A stretch of 64,000 nucleotides of DNA from JBILCM01 sp044353165 (GTDB lineage Bacteria; Bacillota; Bacilli; Paenibacillales; YIM-B00363). The stretch covers positions 50,005 through 114,004 of the forward strand of contig JBILCM010000002.1 in the NCBI GenBank assembly GCA_044353165.1. Reading direction: 5' to 3'. This document shows, in pieces, positions 27,292 through 37,387 of this stretch. The translations under genes were made by a program, and so were the position numbers. The stretch's first letter is position 1; each line of letters begins with the position of its first letter. Under the pieces are notes generated by a model, which did no database searches, was not told the origin of the DNA, and saw only the letters and a list, made by a program, of their open reading frames with translations.

Positions 27292-28572
27292 TTACCCCCG
27301 AAAAAACCTCATAATGTCGTTATAAGTAACTGCAACCATTAACATCATTAACATTGCAAATCCAATGAAATGAACTAAGCTTTCTCGTTGTGGATTGACT
27401 GGCCTTCCCCTAACCGCTTCTATGCCAAGAAAGATCAAACGACTTCCATCCAACGCAGGGATAGGCAATAAATTAAAAATGGCTAAATATAGGCTCAACA
27501 TAGCCGCCCACCATGTATAATATAGAATCCCAGCATTTGCAAGTTGCATTGTCATTTCAGCGATACGAATGGGTCCACCCAGATCATCAAGCACAAACTG
27601 ACCCAAGATTAACTTCTGAAAACCTTGAACAATCGTAACTGTTGCAACCCACATTGTATCGAATCCGTTCACGAAGCCTTCAACAGGTGTGGCGGGTCTC
27701 GTAATCGGGGCCATTCTAACTCCAACACGAATCGATTCTTTACCATCCTCCGTTATTGTTGCCGGAGTCATTCGCAATACAATGTCCTTGCCTTCGCGGT
27801 TGACGATCCATTCCATTGGTTGTCCCGCTGATGAAACAACAATTTGAGATATAAGCGATGCGTCAGCACCAATTTCGATACCATTTATTTTTTTTACAAC
27901 ATCTCCGGCGCGAAGATCTGCTTTTTGAGCGGGTTCACCAGGAATAACATCATTGACAGACACTCCAGTTGGTATTCCGCTCATCCATGCAAATCCGATA
28001 AACAAAGCTGCTGCTAATAAAATGTTCATTAATGGGCCGGCAAATATAGCCATTGCACGTTGACGAATCGATTTCGATCCAAATTGTCGATCCAATGGTG
28101 CGATCTGCATTTCACGATTGCGAGCGACGATTACCGCCTGCGGATGCACCGAATATTGACTCACTTGCCCATCAATATCAAGAAGAATGTGCAGCTTTCG
28201 CTCCAAATCTACCTTCTTTACTTCACCTTGAATTGCATTCAATCGTTCATCAATCTTATCTAGATAAATAGTTCTCACTTTATCGCCTAAAAGCTCAACG
28301 GCAATTTTCTGATCTTTCTGAATTTGCAGTTGCTCCGGATCTTCACCCGCCATCCTTACGTATCCACCAAAAGGTAGGAGCCGCAACATATATGTTGTCT
28401 CTCCGCGACGAAACATAAAAATTTTGGGTCCGAAACCAATAGCAAATTCACGGACGAGCACTCCGGCGCGTTTTGCAAAATAAAAATGGCCCCATTCGTG
28501 TATCGTAACCAGAATAAAAAACAACAAAACCGTCAGCAAAATTCCCTGAGGCGTCAACTGAGGCGTAAACAA
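27292..28572 (-). CDS. rseP: Site-2 intramembrane zinc protease RseP/RasP
   Basis: 426-residue membrane metalloprotease. The HEWGH motif (residues 25-29) lies in the first membrane segment, a PDZ domain is central (about 200-275), and LLPIPALDGSRL near residue 385 supplies the third zinc ligand. In B. subtilis the homologue cleaves anti-sigma factor RsiW, FtsL and signal-peptide remnants. The TTG at 28572 follows AAGGAGGAA. The insertion between the first membrane segment and the PDZ domain also occurs in RasP and is not unusual. Confidence 0.95.
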   Translation of the reverse strand: MFTPQLTPQGILLTVLLFFILVTIHEWGHFYFAKRAGVLVREFAIGFGPKIFMFRRGETTYMLRLLPFGGYVRMAGEDPEQLQIQKDQKIAVELLGDKVRTIYLDKIDERLNAIQGEVKKVDLERKLHILLDIDGQVSQYSVHPQAVIVARNREMQIAPLDRQFGSKSIRQRAMAIFAGPLMNILLAAALFIGFAWMSGIPTGVSVNDVIPGEPAQKADLRAGDVVKKINGIEIGADASLISQIVVSSAGQPMEWIVNREGKDIVLRMTPATITEDGKESIRVGVRMAPITRPATPVEGFVNGFDTMWVATVTIVQGFQKLILGQFVLDDLGGPIRIAEMTMQLANAGILYYTWWAAMLSLYLAIFNLLPIPALDGSRLIFLGIEAVRGRPVNPQRESLVHFIGFAMLMMLMVAVTYNDIMRFFRG

Positions 28573-28673
28573 TGAGTCGTTCCTCCTTCAACTTTCCATC
28601 AACAGGCTCTATGCCCGAATCGGTATGTTTCTATAGATTACCATTAATCGAATTACCCATACAAGCGAACAGT

Positions 28674-29828
28674 TCAGGTTCCATACTTTATTTGTGAAGC
28701 CAAGCCACGGGCCCATTGATCGGCTTCTAGAATAGCTTGAAATTCGAGTTCCCTTAATGGAATGTGCTTTGCTAGGACATCCTCAACTATAGATTCTATG
28801 GCAAGAAAAGGAATGTCTCCAGCAAGAAAACGTGAAACTGCAACTTCATTGGCAGCATTGAACACCGCAGGTGAAGTTCCTCCCACTCGTCCAGCTTCAT
28901 ATGCAAAACGAATCATAGGGTAGCGATCGAAATCCATGACACGAAAAGTAAGCTTCCCTACGGTTGCAAGATCTAGAGACGCGGAAGGTGAACGAGGTCG
29001 GTTTGGGTATGTTAAAGCATATTGAATCGGTACGCGCATATCAGGCATTCCCAGTTGTGCGATAATGCTTCTATCTTGAAATTCGACATAAGAATGGATG
29101 ATGGATTCCGGGTGGATTAATACACGAATCCGATCATAATCAATCCCAAAAAGCCAATAGGCTTCAATGACTTCAAGTCCTTTGTTAGCCATTGTTGCGG
29201 AATCAATCGTCACCTTGGGCCCCATGGACCAATTCGGATGTTTCAATGCATCAGCCACACTAACATGAGCTAACAATTCTCTCGAGAGGTCTCGAAAACT
29301 GCCGCCCGACGCTGTCAAGGTGAGTGATAGAACATCTTCGATTCTCGATCCATTCAAACATTGAAATAGTGCTGAATGCTCGCTATCAACAGGTACGATG
29401 GCCACACCGTGCTGTTTGGCCTTTGCCGTCACGATATGTCCAGCGGCAACAAGTGTCTCTTTATTGGCTAATGCGATGGTTTTCCCAGCTTCAATAGCAG
29501 CCAACGTAGGTTGACAACCTGCACTTCCAACCATGGCTGAAACGACAATGTCTGCATCCGTATACGCAGCGACCGCGATGTTTCCTTCCTCCCCATATAA
29601 AACTTTGACGTCAGAGGGAATCATTGGTTTCAGTTCCTCAGCACCTATTTTTGAAGCAACAGAGACGATTTGAGGATGGAATTGATTCACTTGGGCCGCA
29701 AGTCGTTCAATATTCCCGCCCGCAGACAATGCTACAACTTCAAAGTGCTCAGGGTGGTACGCAACAATATCCAGGGTCTGTGTCCCGATCGAACCTGTGC
29801 TTCCTAGCAATGTGATTTTTTTAGCCAC
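28674..29828 (-). CDS. dxr: 1-deoxy-D-xylulose 5-phosphate reductoisomerase
   Basis: 384-residue NADPH-dependent enzyme, second step of the methylerythritol phosphate route to isoprenoids. The motifs LLGSTGSIGTQTLDI (N-terminus), VPVDSEHSALFQCL, and NWSMGPKVTIDSATMANKGLE are intact. The start is GTG at 29828 with a GAGGGGG site. It lies between cdsA and rseP in the conserved uppS-cdsA-dxr-rseP order, feeding isoprenoid precursor to UppS. The 101 bases between it and rseP hold no feature I can recognise. Confidence 0.97.
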   Translation of the reverse strand: MAKKITLLGSTGSIGTQTLDIVAYHPEHFEVVALSAGGNIERLAAQVNQFHPQIVSVASKIGAEELKPMIPSDVKVLYGEEGNIAVAAYTDADIVVSAMVGSAGCQPTLAAIEAGKTIALANKETLVAAGHIVTAKAKQHGVAIVPVDSEHSALFQCLNGSRIEDVLSLTLTASGGSFRDLSRELLAHVSVADALKHPNWSMGPKVTIDSATMANKGLEVIEAYWLFGIDYDRIRVLIHPESIIHSYVEFQDRSIIAQLGMPDMRVPIQYALTYPNRPRSPSASLDLATVGKLTFRVMDFDRYPMIRFAYEAGRVGGTSPAVFNAANEVAVSRFLAGDIPFLAIESIVEDVLAKHIPLRELEFQAILEADQWARGLASQIKYGT

Positions 29829-29849
29829 AAATTATACCCCCTCAAGCAG

Positions 29850-30644
29850 TTACTGTGGTAGTAAGCCCAACAAATGGACGAACGGGAAAACGATGATCCA
29901 ACTATCTGTGCGATCCAGGATTCCTCCATGTCCGGGTAGAATATTCCCTGAATCTTTAATATTGCGAACCCGCTTATATGCCGATTGAATCAAATCTCCA
30001 AGTTGTCCGAGCACAGAAATAATAAAGCCAATCTGAATCGCCTCTTTATATGACAAAATTTCTGGTTGAATGGTTGAGAAAGTGAGAGCCGTCAAGGTAG
30101 AAACCAACATCCCACCAATTGCGCCCTCGATTGTTTTTTTAGGTGAAATGGAGGGCCAAAGCAATCTTCTTCCGAAAAGCCAACCTGCAAAATAAGCACC
30201 TACATCTGTTAACCAAATGCATCCAAAAAGTAATAAAGTCCAAAAAAAACCATCCGGTATTAACCGGGTGTAAATCATATAATGAAAACCAACACCAATA
30301 TATACAACGCCAATAAAAGATAAGGCAATTTTGTCAATGCTTGTTCGATTTTTTGAAACGACAGTAATTACAAAATATAAGAACATCAAGAACCACAGCA
30401 CCGATTGTTGTGGAGGTAATTGGATGTGAAAAAAGGCATCCCAAGGAACAACGAGATAGAGGGTCCCCACATAGCCAAAAATTGAAACAGGCTCCCAATC
30501 ACTTGCACCATTCATTCTCACAAATTCATGGTATGCAACCACAGATAACAAAGATATGAGCAACGCATACCAACTACTGCCTGCCACAAGCATCGCAAGA
30601 AAAAACAATGCGGCAAAAACCCCTGTTATGACTCTCTGACGCAT
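29850..30644 (-). CDS. cdsA: Phosphatidate cytidylyltransferase
   Basis: 264-residue integral membrane enzyme that makes CDP-diacylglycerol, the precursor of phosphatidylglycerol and phosphatidylethanolamine. About seven or eight hydrophobic segments are visible. The family signature lies near the C-terminus in SAYKRVRNIKDSGNILPGHG followed by GILDRTDSW. The ATG at 30644 follows a GAGGGGGG site at rather long spacing (about 13 bases). Confidence 0.95.
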   Translation of the reverse strand: MRQRVITGVFAALFFLAMLVAGSSWYALLISLLSVVAYHEFVRMNGASDWEPVSIFGYVGTLYLVVPWDAFFHIQLPPQQSVLWFLMFLYFVITVVSKNRTSIDKIALSFIGVVYIGVGFHYMIYTRLIPDGFFWTLLLFGCIWLTDVGAYFAGWLFGRRLLWPSISPKKTIEGAIGGMLVSTLTALTFSTIQPEILSYKEAIQIGFIISVLGQLGDLIQSAYKRVRNIKDSGNILPGHGGILDRTDSWIIVFPFVHLLGLLPQ

Positions 30645-30671
30645 GATGTGTATTTAGTCCCCCCCTCATTG

Positions 30672-31433
30672 TTACAATTTCCCATATCGCCTTGCCCGTC
30701 CTTGATAAGAACGGATTGCTTCATAGAAATGTGCTTGTGAAAATTCAGGCCAAAACACATCCGTAAACCACAACTCTGTATAAGCTAATTGCCATAGCAT
30801 AAAGTTGCTAATTCTGATTTCACCGCTGGTCCTGATCAACAAATCCAAATTGGGCAATCCATCGGATTTGAGGTATTGATCGAATGTATTTTCGGTTAAC
30901 TCATCTATGGTGCGATGCCCTAGTACAATATCATTCGCAAACTGACGAATACCCGACAACAATTCCTGTCTACCACCGTAATTTACTGCAAAATTAAGGA
31001 TGAGTCCCGTATTATACTTCGTATCCTCGATAGCTGAATCAATTGATCTTTTGGTGTATTCTGGAATTCCTTCTCTATCTCCCATCATGCGAATTTTGAC
31101 ATTATTCGCTTTTAATTCATCAATTTGCATTGGGAAAAATTCAGACGGTAAGCTCATAAGAAAATCAACCTCTTCTTGAGGCCGTTTCCAATTTTCTGTT
31201 GAAAAAGCATAAAGCGTCAATACTTCAATTCCTAGCCGATTTGCTGCCATCGTAATTGTTTTCACATTCTTCATACCGGCCCGGTGTCCAGCAAGCCGTG
31301 GCAAACCTTTGCGATTGGCCCAACGACCATTCCCGTCCATAATAATTGCAACGTGTTTAGGTATGTTTTCAAGATTGACGGGGATTTCATGCTCCTGCGG
31401 TTTATTTCGAAACCACCCAAAAAGACGATGCAT
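30672..31433 (-). CDS. uppS: Isoprenyl (undecaprenyl) diphosphate synthase
   Basis: 253-residue cis-prenyltransferase that makes the C55 carrier for cell-wall synthesis. The catalytic aspartate lies in AIIMDGNGRWA (D33), followed by YAFSTENWKRP and, near the C-terminus, IRTSGEIRISNFMLWQ. The open frame could begin at 31487, but GGGGGAG lies seven bases before the ATG at 31433, which gives the normal N-terminus. It follows frr after a hairpin. Confidence 0.95.
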   Translation of the reverse strand: MHRLFGWFRNKPQEHEIPVNLENIPKHVAIIMDGNGRWANRKGLPRLAGHRAGMKNVKTITMAANRLGIEVLTLYAFSTENWKRPQEEVDFLMSLPSEFFPMQIDELKANNVKIRMMGDREGIPEYTKRSIDSAIEDTKYNTGLILNFAVNYGGRQELLSGIRQFANDIVLGHRTIDELTENTFDQYLKSDGLPNLDLLIRTSGEIRISNFMLWQLAYTELWFTDVFWPEFSQAHFYEAIRSYQGRARRYGKL

Positions 31434-31465
31434 ATTAAGACTCCCCCAAACATTAATAAGAGGCA

Positions 31466-31494
31466 AGAGCCCTTTGCCGATGGCCATGGGCTCT
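31466..31494 (-). other. Stem-loop between frr and uppS
   Basis: AGAGCCC/GGGCTCT outer stem (31466-31472 with 31488-31494) plus an inner GCC/GGC stem. On the minus strand it is followed by TTGCCTCTTATT, not a clean T run, so it is more likely an RNA-processing or stability element than a strong terminator. Confidence 0.45.
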
Positions 31495-31502
31495 CGTTCC
31501 GG

Positions 31503-32057
31503 TCATACTTCCATAATTTCTTTTTCTTTGTTGGAAAGCACTTTGTCAACCTCAATTACATAACGATCTGTTAACTTCTGTATTTCATCCTGATGTCGTT
31601 TGGACTCATCTTCGGATATTTGTACTTTCTCCAGTTTCCTAATTTCATCGTTCGCATCACGGCGAATGTTACGGATTGCCACTTTTGCTTCTTCTCCGAA
31701 TTTTTTCGTTGTTTTGACCAGTTCGGTTCGGCGTTCCTCAGTAAGTGCGGGTATAGTTAATCGAATGGTGTTCCCATCATTGGATGGTGTTAATCCCAAA
31801 TCTGACTTTTGAATGGCCTTCTCAATCGAACCAATCGCTGTCTTATCCCACGGTTGGATCATTAAGGTGCGAGAATCCGGAATGTTGATCGCTGCCAATT
31901 GTTGTATTGGTGTTTGCGACCCATAATATTCAACTTGAATTCGGTCAAGTAGCAACGGGGATGCACGCCCTGCACGCAAAGTTGCTAAATCTTTCTTAAG
32001 CGCCTGAATGGCCTTCTCCATACGTTCCTCAGTATTTTTCTTTATACTATTTGGCAT
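31503..32057 (-). CDS. frr: Ribosome recycling factor
   Basis: 184-residue factor that splits post-termination ribosomes with EF-G. The helical domain includes [21 protein letters not shown], and the C-terminal part has the conserved [17 protein letters not shown]. The ATG at 32057 follows GAGAGGAG at long spacing and lies eight bases after pyrH. Standard pyrH-frr-uppS order. Confidence 0.97.
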   Translation of the reverse strand: MPNSIKKNTEERMEKAIQALKKDLATLRAGRASPLLLDRIQVEYYGSQTPIQQLAAINIPDSRTLMIQPWDKTAIGSIEKAIQKSDLGLTPSNDGNTIRLTIPALTEERRTELVKTTKKFGEEAKVAIRNIRRDANDEIRKLEKVQISEDESKRHQDEIQKLTDRYVIEVDKVLSNKEKEIMEV

Positions 32058-32064
32058 GAGCTCA

Positions 32065-32850
<786 letters not shown>

Positions 32851-33504
32851 CTATTTCTTCACTTGCGACATAACCTCTTCAACAAAGTTGTCCTGCTTCT
32901 TCTCAAGACCTTCTCCAAGTTCAAAACGCACAAAACGACGTATCGAAATGTTCTCACCGATCGTGGCAATCTTTTCGTTCACAAGCGTCTGGATCGTCTT
33001 GTCCGGATCTTTAATAAAGGCTTGTTCCAAAAGGCAAACTTCTTCATAAAATTTGCTCATGCGGCCTTCGACCATTTTTTCAACAATATGGACTGGCTTA
33101 CCCTCATTCAATGCCTGCGCACGTAGGATTTCACGTTCTTTGTTTAATTCCTCTGTAGAAACTTCCTCGCGACTAACAAATTTAGGATTTGCTGCAGCAA
33201 TTTGCATGGCAACATCACGCACAAAATCTCGGAACGAATCCGTTTTTGCAACGAAATCTGTTTCGCAATTCACTTCCACGAGAACACCTATACGGCCTCC
33301 TGCATGTATGTATGATTCAACCACACCTTCAGTAGCAATACGACCGGCTTTGTTTTTGGCAGCGGCCAACCCTTTCTCACGCAAAATTTCAGTGGCTTTC
33401 TGAAGATCACCATTCGCTTGGTCCAACGCTTTCTTACAATCCATCATGCCTGCGCCCGTTTTTTCACGGAGTTCTTTGACTAAAGCTGCAGATACTGTCG
33501 TCAT
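32851..33504 (-). CDS. tsf: Elongation factor Ts (short form)
   Basis: 217-residue nucleotide exchange factor for EF-Tu. The N-terminal UBA-like module includes [16 protein letters not shown], and the TDFV motif that contacts EF-Tu is in [14 protein letters not shown]. It is about 75 residues shorter than B. subtilis EF-Ts, with a single core subdomain. The ATG at 33504 follows GAGGAGG; an extension to 33528 would include the ribosome site. Confidence 0.96.
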   Translation of the reverse strand: MTTVSAALVKELREKTGAGMMDCKKALDQANGDLQKATEILREKGLAAAKNKAGRIATEGVVESYIHAGGRIGVLVEVNCETDFVAKTDSFRDFVRDVAMQIAAANPKFVSREEVSTEELNKEREILRAQALNEGKPVHIVEKMVEGRMSKFYEEVCLLEQAFIKDPDKTIQTLVNEKIATIGENISIRRFVRFELGEGLEKKQDNFVEEVMSQVKK

Positions 33505-33564
33505 GATCCAATCCTCCTCATATATCAATGCATGTTATGTGTTCATACAGAAATCATTTCTCGT

Positions 33565-33595
33565 AAAAAAGGGAGTGACCGTTTGATCAACTCCC
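33565..33595 (-). terminator. Terminator between rpsB and tsf
   Basis: GGGAGT/ACTCCC stem (33590-33595 with 33571-33576) and six T residues on the minus strand, about 45 bases after the rpsB stop. It probably lowers tsf expression relative to rpsB. Confidence 0.7.
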
Positions 33596-33642
33596 TCCAT
33601 TCTTCCTTACAATGCTTCATGTTGATCTGTCCGAGGTCAAGG

Positions 33643-34341
33643 TTAAGCTGTAGTCTGTTCCCCTTGATTTGCTTCAATAATCGCATCCGCGATTTTTGCT
33701 GTTAGCAATTTTACAGCTCGGATTGCATCATCATTCGCGGGAATGACATAATCAATTTCATCGGGGTCACAATTGGTGTCAACGATGCCAACAATCGGGA
33801 TTCCAAGCTTTCTTGCTTCCGCTACTGCAATCCGTTCTTTGCGCGGATCAATAATGAATAATGCATCAGGAAGCGATCGCATATTCTTAATTCCGCCAAG
33901 AAACTTCTCCAATCGTTCTTTTTCCTTGTTGAGCAGAATGACTTCTTTCTTGGGCAAAAGATCGAAGGTTCCATCCTGTTGCATTCTTTCCAGATCTTTC
34001 AATCGCGTAATCCGCTTTTGAATGGTTTGAAAGTTTGTTAATGTACCACCCAACCAACGTTGGTTGATGAAGTACATGCCGCAACGTTCAGCTTCCTCAG
34101 CAACGGAATCTTGCGCTTGCTTCTTCGTACCAACAAAAAGCATTGTTCCGTTGTTTTCGGCAAGCGATTTGACGAAGTTATAGGCTTCTTCAACCTTCTT
34201 AACCGTCTTCTGCAAGTCGATAATGTAAATTCCGTTTCTTTCTGTGAAGATGTATTTTTGCATCTTAGGATTCCAACGACGGGTTTGATGGCCAAAATGC
34301 ACGCCAGCTTCCAGAAGTTGTTTCATAGATATAACTGCCAT
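33643..34341 (-). CDS. rpsB: 30S ribosomal protein S2
   Basis: 232-residue small-subunit protein. The segments [32 protein letters not shown] and [20 protein letters not shown] are family hallmarks. The ATG at 34341 follows GAGGAGGTGA; two extra upstream codons in the open frame fall inside the ribosome site. It is expressed from its own promoter with a leader of about 120 bases. Confidence 0.98.
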   Translation of the reverse strand: MAVISMKQLLEAGVHFGHQTRRWNPKMQKYIFTERNGIYIIDLQKTVKKVEEAYNFVKSLAENNGTMLFVGTKKQAQDSVAEEAERCGMYFINQRWLGGTLTNFQTIQKRITRLKDLERMQQDGTFDLLPKKEVILLNKEKERLEKFLGGIKNMRSLPDALFIIDPRKERIAVAEARKLGIPIVGIVDTNCDPDEIDYVIPANDDAIRAVKLLTAKIADAIIEANQGEQTTA

Positions 34342-34467
34342 CTTCACTCACCTCCTCATAATGGTTTTTGTTCCGCCGCCATTCGCAACTTTCCACTGGA
34401 CTTTCATGTGTACATCAAAGCACCCCAACAGAAATTAAATGGCGTGTGTATTTTTACACCGTATTCA

Positions 34468-34497
34468 AATATAGCATAAATCTTAATTAAATCGCAA
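34468..34497 (-). promoter_or_regulatory. Sigma-A promoter of rpsB (extended -10)
   Basis: TTGCGA (34492-34497), 18-base spacer, TATATT (34468-34473) preceded by TGC. It lies in the 176-base gap before rpsB; the leader contains a small GTGTA/TACAC hairpin that could belong to S2 feedback control, though this is a guess. Confidence 0.6.
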
Positions 34498-34517
34498 CTT
34501 CCAGTTTGAGTTTCTCA

Positions 34518-35039
34518 CTATGGATTCGTTAATTCTGTAATTAGTCTTTCCAACGTTGGTTTGTCGCTAAAGCGATAAGTCTTTGCACGTACTTTTCCTG
34601 AAATCCCACGTTCCTCCATGACCCTTAGAAACTGCTCGCGATCTGAAATAAGACCGTGGTCGAGTAATGTTTGGGAGATGCTTCGCAACCCGCTTCCAGG
34701 GGATATTGTAAATTCAATTCCTTGATCCTTACTTTGTTTTTGTTCAAGCGGGTTGGAGTTTGGAGACGCTGTCTCAGTCAATATATCCATATTGATTTCC
34801 TCGGCAAGCTTAGATTGGAGTTCTTCCTCTGTGTATCTTTTTTCTGTGATGTTGTAAAGTTGATAACCCAATTCATTCGCTTCTTGGCGTAATTCCTCAA
34901 TAGATCGCTCCGTTTTGGTTAAATCAACTGTTTCGGTTGCACGAATAGATTCTTCACTCGTGTGAGTTAGTTGAATAATCGTTGCGCCAATCATGAGTCC
35001 GGTACCAAGTCCGTAAAAAAAAGATTTACTACCGCCCAT
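34518..35039 (-). CDS. Membrane-anchored protein with YceG/MltG-like N-terminal module
   Basis: 173 residues. It has an N-terminal membrane segment (about 6-24), a coiled-coil-prone acidic linker (about 40-85), and a C-terminal module of about 60 residues (FTISPGSGLRSISQTLLDHG onward) resembling the LysM-like module that precedes the catalytic domain in MltG/YceG transglycosylases. The catalytic YceG domain itself is absent, so no hydrolase activity is expected. The ATG at 35039 follows AGGAGGAA and overlaps the preceding SwrB-like gene. Function unknown; a wall-facing anchor near the flagellar or division machinery is a guess. Confidence 0.7.
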   Translation of the reverse strand: MGGSKSFFYGLGTGLMIGATIIQLTHTSEESIRATETVDLTKTERSIEELRQEANELGYQLYNITEKRYTEEELQSKLAEEINMDILTETASPNSNPLEQKQSKDQGIEFTISPGSGLRSISQTLLDHGLISDREQFLRVMEERGISGKVRAKTYRFSDKPTLERLITELTNP

Positions 35040-35562
35040 GTTGAGGTTCCTCCTGACGAGCTAAACTAATAATGAGTTGTACTTCACCTTTGTTCTTACC
35101 CATTTTTTTAGCAATATACTCAATTGATTTTCCATTCTCGTAAAGTTCAAATAACTCTTTATTTTTTGATTTTACAGAGTGTATAAACCTGGAATCAGGC
35201 AGTTGATATTTGTGTTCTTTATCATGGGTGGTTATCGTTTCTTGTATGGTGTAGGACGTAACAGCGGAGGGCTCAGAGAGGGGAGGGGGCTTAGAAAGCG
35301 TTTCACGCTCTCTGTTTTCCAGTAATTCAATCCTTTCGATGAGTGTACTGGATTTCTTCTCGTAGTCCTTCCTCATCTCCCCAATCATTCGCAATAATTG
35401 TTTGTTTTCTTCTTCCATCTCTTGTACTAGTTGTTGAATTGTATCACTTACAGAATCAAGAAAATCTTCCTGAATTGGTTTGGTTGAAGTAGGTTTGGGA
35501 ACAATTAATGCTATAAAAATCAATGCAATGCCAGTTAGAATAACCACGAAATAGATGGTCAA
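35029..35562 (-). CDS. SwrB/YlxL-like membrane protein with C-terminal HTH-like segment
   Basis: About 177 residues. One N-terminal membrane helix is followed by a coiled coil (about 35-90), a linker, and a C-terminal segment (SIEYIAKKMGKNKGEVQLII) that looks like a small helix-turn-helix. This layout and the place between sigD and rpsB match B. subtilis SwrB, which promotes assembly of the flagellar type III export apparatus. Start uncertain: TTG at 35562 has GGGTGAG upstream, while a TTG at 35577 lacks a clear site. Homology is inferred from layout and position, since overall identity cannot be judged by eye. Confidence 0.7.
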   Translation of the reverse strand: MTIYFVVILTGIALIFIALIVPKPTSTKPIQEDFLDSVSDTIQQLVQEMEEENKQLLRMIGEMRKDYEKKSSTLIERIELLENRERETLSKPPPLSEPSAVTSYTIQETITTHDKEHKYQLPDSRFIHSVKSKNKELFELYENGKSIEYIAKKMGKNKGEVQLIISLARQEEPQHGR

Positions 35563-35583
35563 AGTTTGCTCACCCAACCCATC

Positions 35584-35907
35584 TTAGAGTGATAAATCAA
35601 TATGTTTTCCCTTGAAAGGATGACGACTTTTCACAATAACAGATTCATCTGTTCTGGAGGAAGTTGGTTTTCGTTTTTTGGGTTGTTCTCCGTATTGTCT
35701 CCCTGATCGGCCATCTTCCCTCACATTCAAGAAATCAGTTTTCTCAATTTCTTCACTCATGTTTCGTTGCTGATCGGAACGCTTCGCATTCGCATCAGCA
35801 AGTTCTGCTTGGTCAAGTGCAGGTTTTTGGATCAGTTGATTTTGAAAATGGGTTGCTTCGGTTGTGCGAGGAATCGCGATCTGCATTTCGACAGGCTTTA
35901 AGCTCAT
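35584..35907 (-). CDS. Small hydrophilic protein after FapA, function unknown
   Basis: 107 residues, no membrane segment, rich in charged residues and Gln, probably largely disordered. Conserved-looking ends are SLKPVEMQIAIPRTTEA and RHPFKGKHIDLSL; I recall similar small proteins in the flagellar region of Paenibacillus relatives, but know no function. The ATG at 35907 follows GGGAGGAA. It is followed closely by the SwrB-like gene, so the pair is co-transcribed. Confidence 0.7.
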   Translation of the reverse strand: MSLKPVEMQIAIPRTTEATHFQNQLIQKPALDQAELADANAKRSDQQRNMSEEIEKTDFLNVREDGRSGRQYGEQPKKRKPTSSRTDESVIVKSRHPFKGKHIDLSL

Positions 35908-35939
35908 CTTGAATTCCTCCCAAAAGTAGTCAAGTATGG

Positions 35940-37355
35940 CTAAATATTAGGTATTGTCTTCAGTTCACCGTTGTGAAAAAAGAGGGTAACACGTTTATTG
36001 TTGTGGTTGATCTGGAATGTGTAAGATCCAATAACGATTTTGATGCCTGGATGGATGGTGCCTGATACTTGTATTCGTGCATTAATTGCTGCGTTAAGGA
36101 ATGTTTCGATCTCAACAATTCTATCCTGCAAAGCCGTAATGTCATTCATTGTTGTATTTTTGGTTTCTACAAGATTACTTCTTAATTCTTCTTTCCCTTT
36201 CTCCAATGAACCTGTTAATGCCAACTGATTTAAGTATACAAGAGCCTTATCTGTTTTTTCCATTGTTTTTATTAATAAATCCATTTTTTCATAGAGCTCC
36301 TTCAATTCTAAACGAAGTTGAGGCGGTGCACCTACTTCAAGTGTTGTCGGAATCGACATTGAATTGCCGATCGTTCGTGATTCGATTAATTCCCCGGCTT
36401 GGACAACTCCACCAACGATTAAACCATTGGGACCCTCACAAATTACACGGTGTCCTGCACGAACTTTACAATGAAGAATGCTTCGGTTCACAATTACGTT
36501 GTGCCCCGCGGTTACATTCGCTTCTTGCATAAAAGCGCTTTTTGCATCGATTCCTGCTCTCACAAATCCCTTCATTGCTCCAATTATTCCGCCTGCAATA
36601 TCAATCGATCCCCCAGCTTCTATTTCGGCACTTTCCACATTACCTGTGATACGAATATCACCGGCTGCTTTAATTTTAAATCCGGGAAGTACATTGCCAC
36701 GAATGACCACATTGCCGATGAAGTCGATATTTCCAATACGGTAATCTAGATCTCCATTTACTTCATAAATTGGAAAAACATTGATTTTACCATTATCCGT
36801 TAATGCGACCAAACCCTGAATAGCAGCATACAAATACTGATTATTGGGATCCATGGTAACATTCTTGCCCAGTTTAAAATGTGCTTCTCTTCCATCCTTA
36901 CATGGAACTAATTGACCCGTCACTGTCGTGCCTGGTGTTCCCTTTGTAGCAAATTTTCTCTCCGCAATCATTTGTCCTGCGATCACGTTGTTGATTCGAT
37001 TCAACTCACGATAATCTACTCTGCCATCCTCCAATTCAAGCGGTCGGCGTTTGGTGTCGTTAAGGTCAAAGATGGGAACAACAATTCCATCCAGGCCATT
37101 AGTAGGTGATTGACCTTTAGCGATCAACAGTGGTGTTTGAGCATATACCAGAGGATTGGACAAGAAAAGATGTATTGATTCATCCATAATACCAAACTTG
37201 ATCCCTTTATTGTGAATGATCTCCATGAGTCTTTCACGTGATAATTCATGTAACTTTTCAAAATTTTTAAACTGAATGAATGCAGCCATCTCGTCCTTTG
37301 ATATGGAGGCAATCACTTCAGCTTCTGGTTGTTGTATGGTGTCTGTTGCCATCAC
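35940..37355 (-). CDS. FapA family protein (DUF342)
   Basis: 471 residues. The N-terminal FapA domain (about 1-165) is followed by a right-handed beta-helix/bactofilin-like stretch rich in glycine and hydrophobic repeats (about 190-330, for example GNIDFIGNVVIRGNVLPG), then a coiled coil (about 345-410) and a short C-terminal beta segment. In Vibrio, FapA is linked to flagellar assembly and polar localisation; in Bacilli its role is not settled. The GTG at 37355 and the ATG at 37352 both suit the GGGAGG site. It follows sigD by 32 bases. Confidence 0.85.
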   Translation of the reverse strand: MMATDTIQQPEAEVIASISKDEMAAFIQFKNFEKLHELSRERLMEIIHNKGIKFGIMDESIHLFLSNPLVYAQTPLLIAKGQSPTNGLDGIVVPIFDLNDTKRRPLELEDGRVDYRELNRINNVIAGQMIAERKFATKGTPGTTVTGQLVPCKDGREAHFKLGKNVTMDPNNQYLYAAIQGLVALTDNGKINVFPIYEVNGDLDYRIGNIDFIGNVVIRGNVLPGFKIKAAGDIRITGNVESAEIEAGGSIDIAGGIIGAMKGFVRAGIDAKSAFMQEANVTAGHNVIVNRSILHCKVRAGHRVICEGPNGLIVGGVVQAGELIESRTIGNSMSIPTTLEVGAPPQLRLELKELYEKMDLLIKTMEKTDKALVYLNQLALTGSLEKGKEELRSNLVETKNTTMNDITALQDRIVEIETFLNAAINARIQVSGTIHPGIKIVIGSYTFQINHNNKRVTLFFHNGELKTIPNI

Positions 37356-37387
37356 GCATTCCCTCCCGATCCATCGTTACTCTAAGG

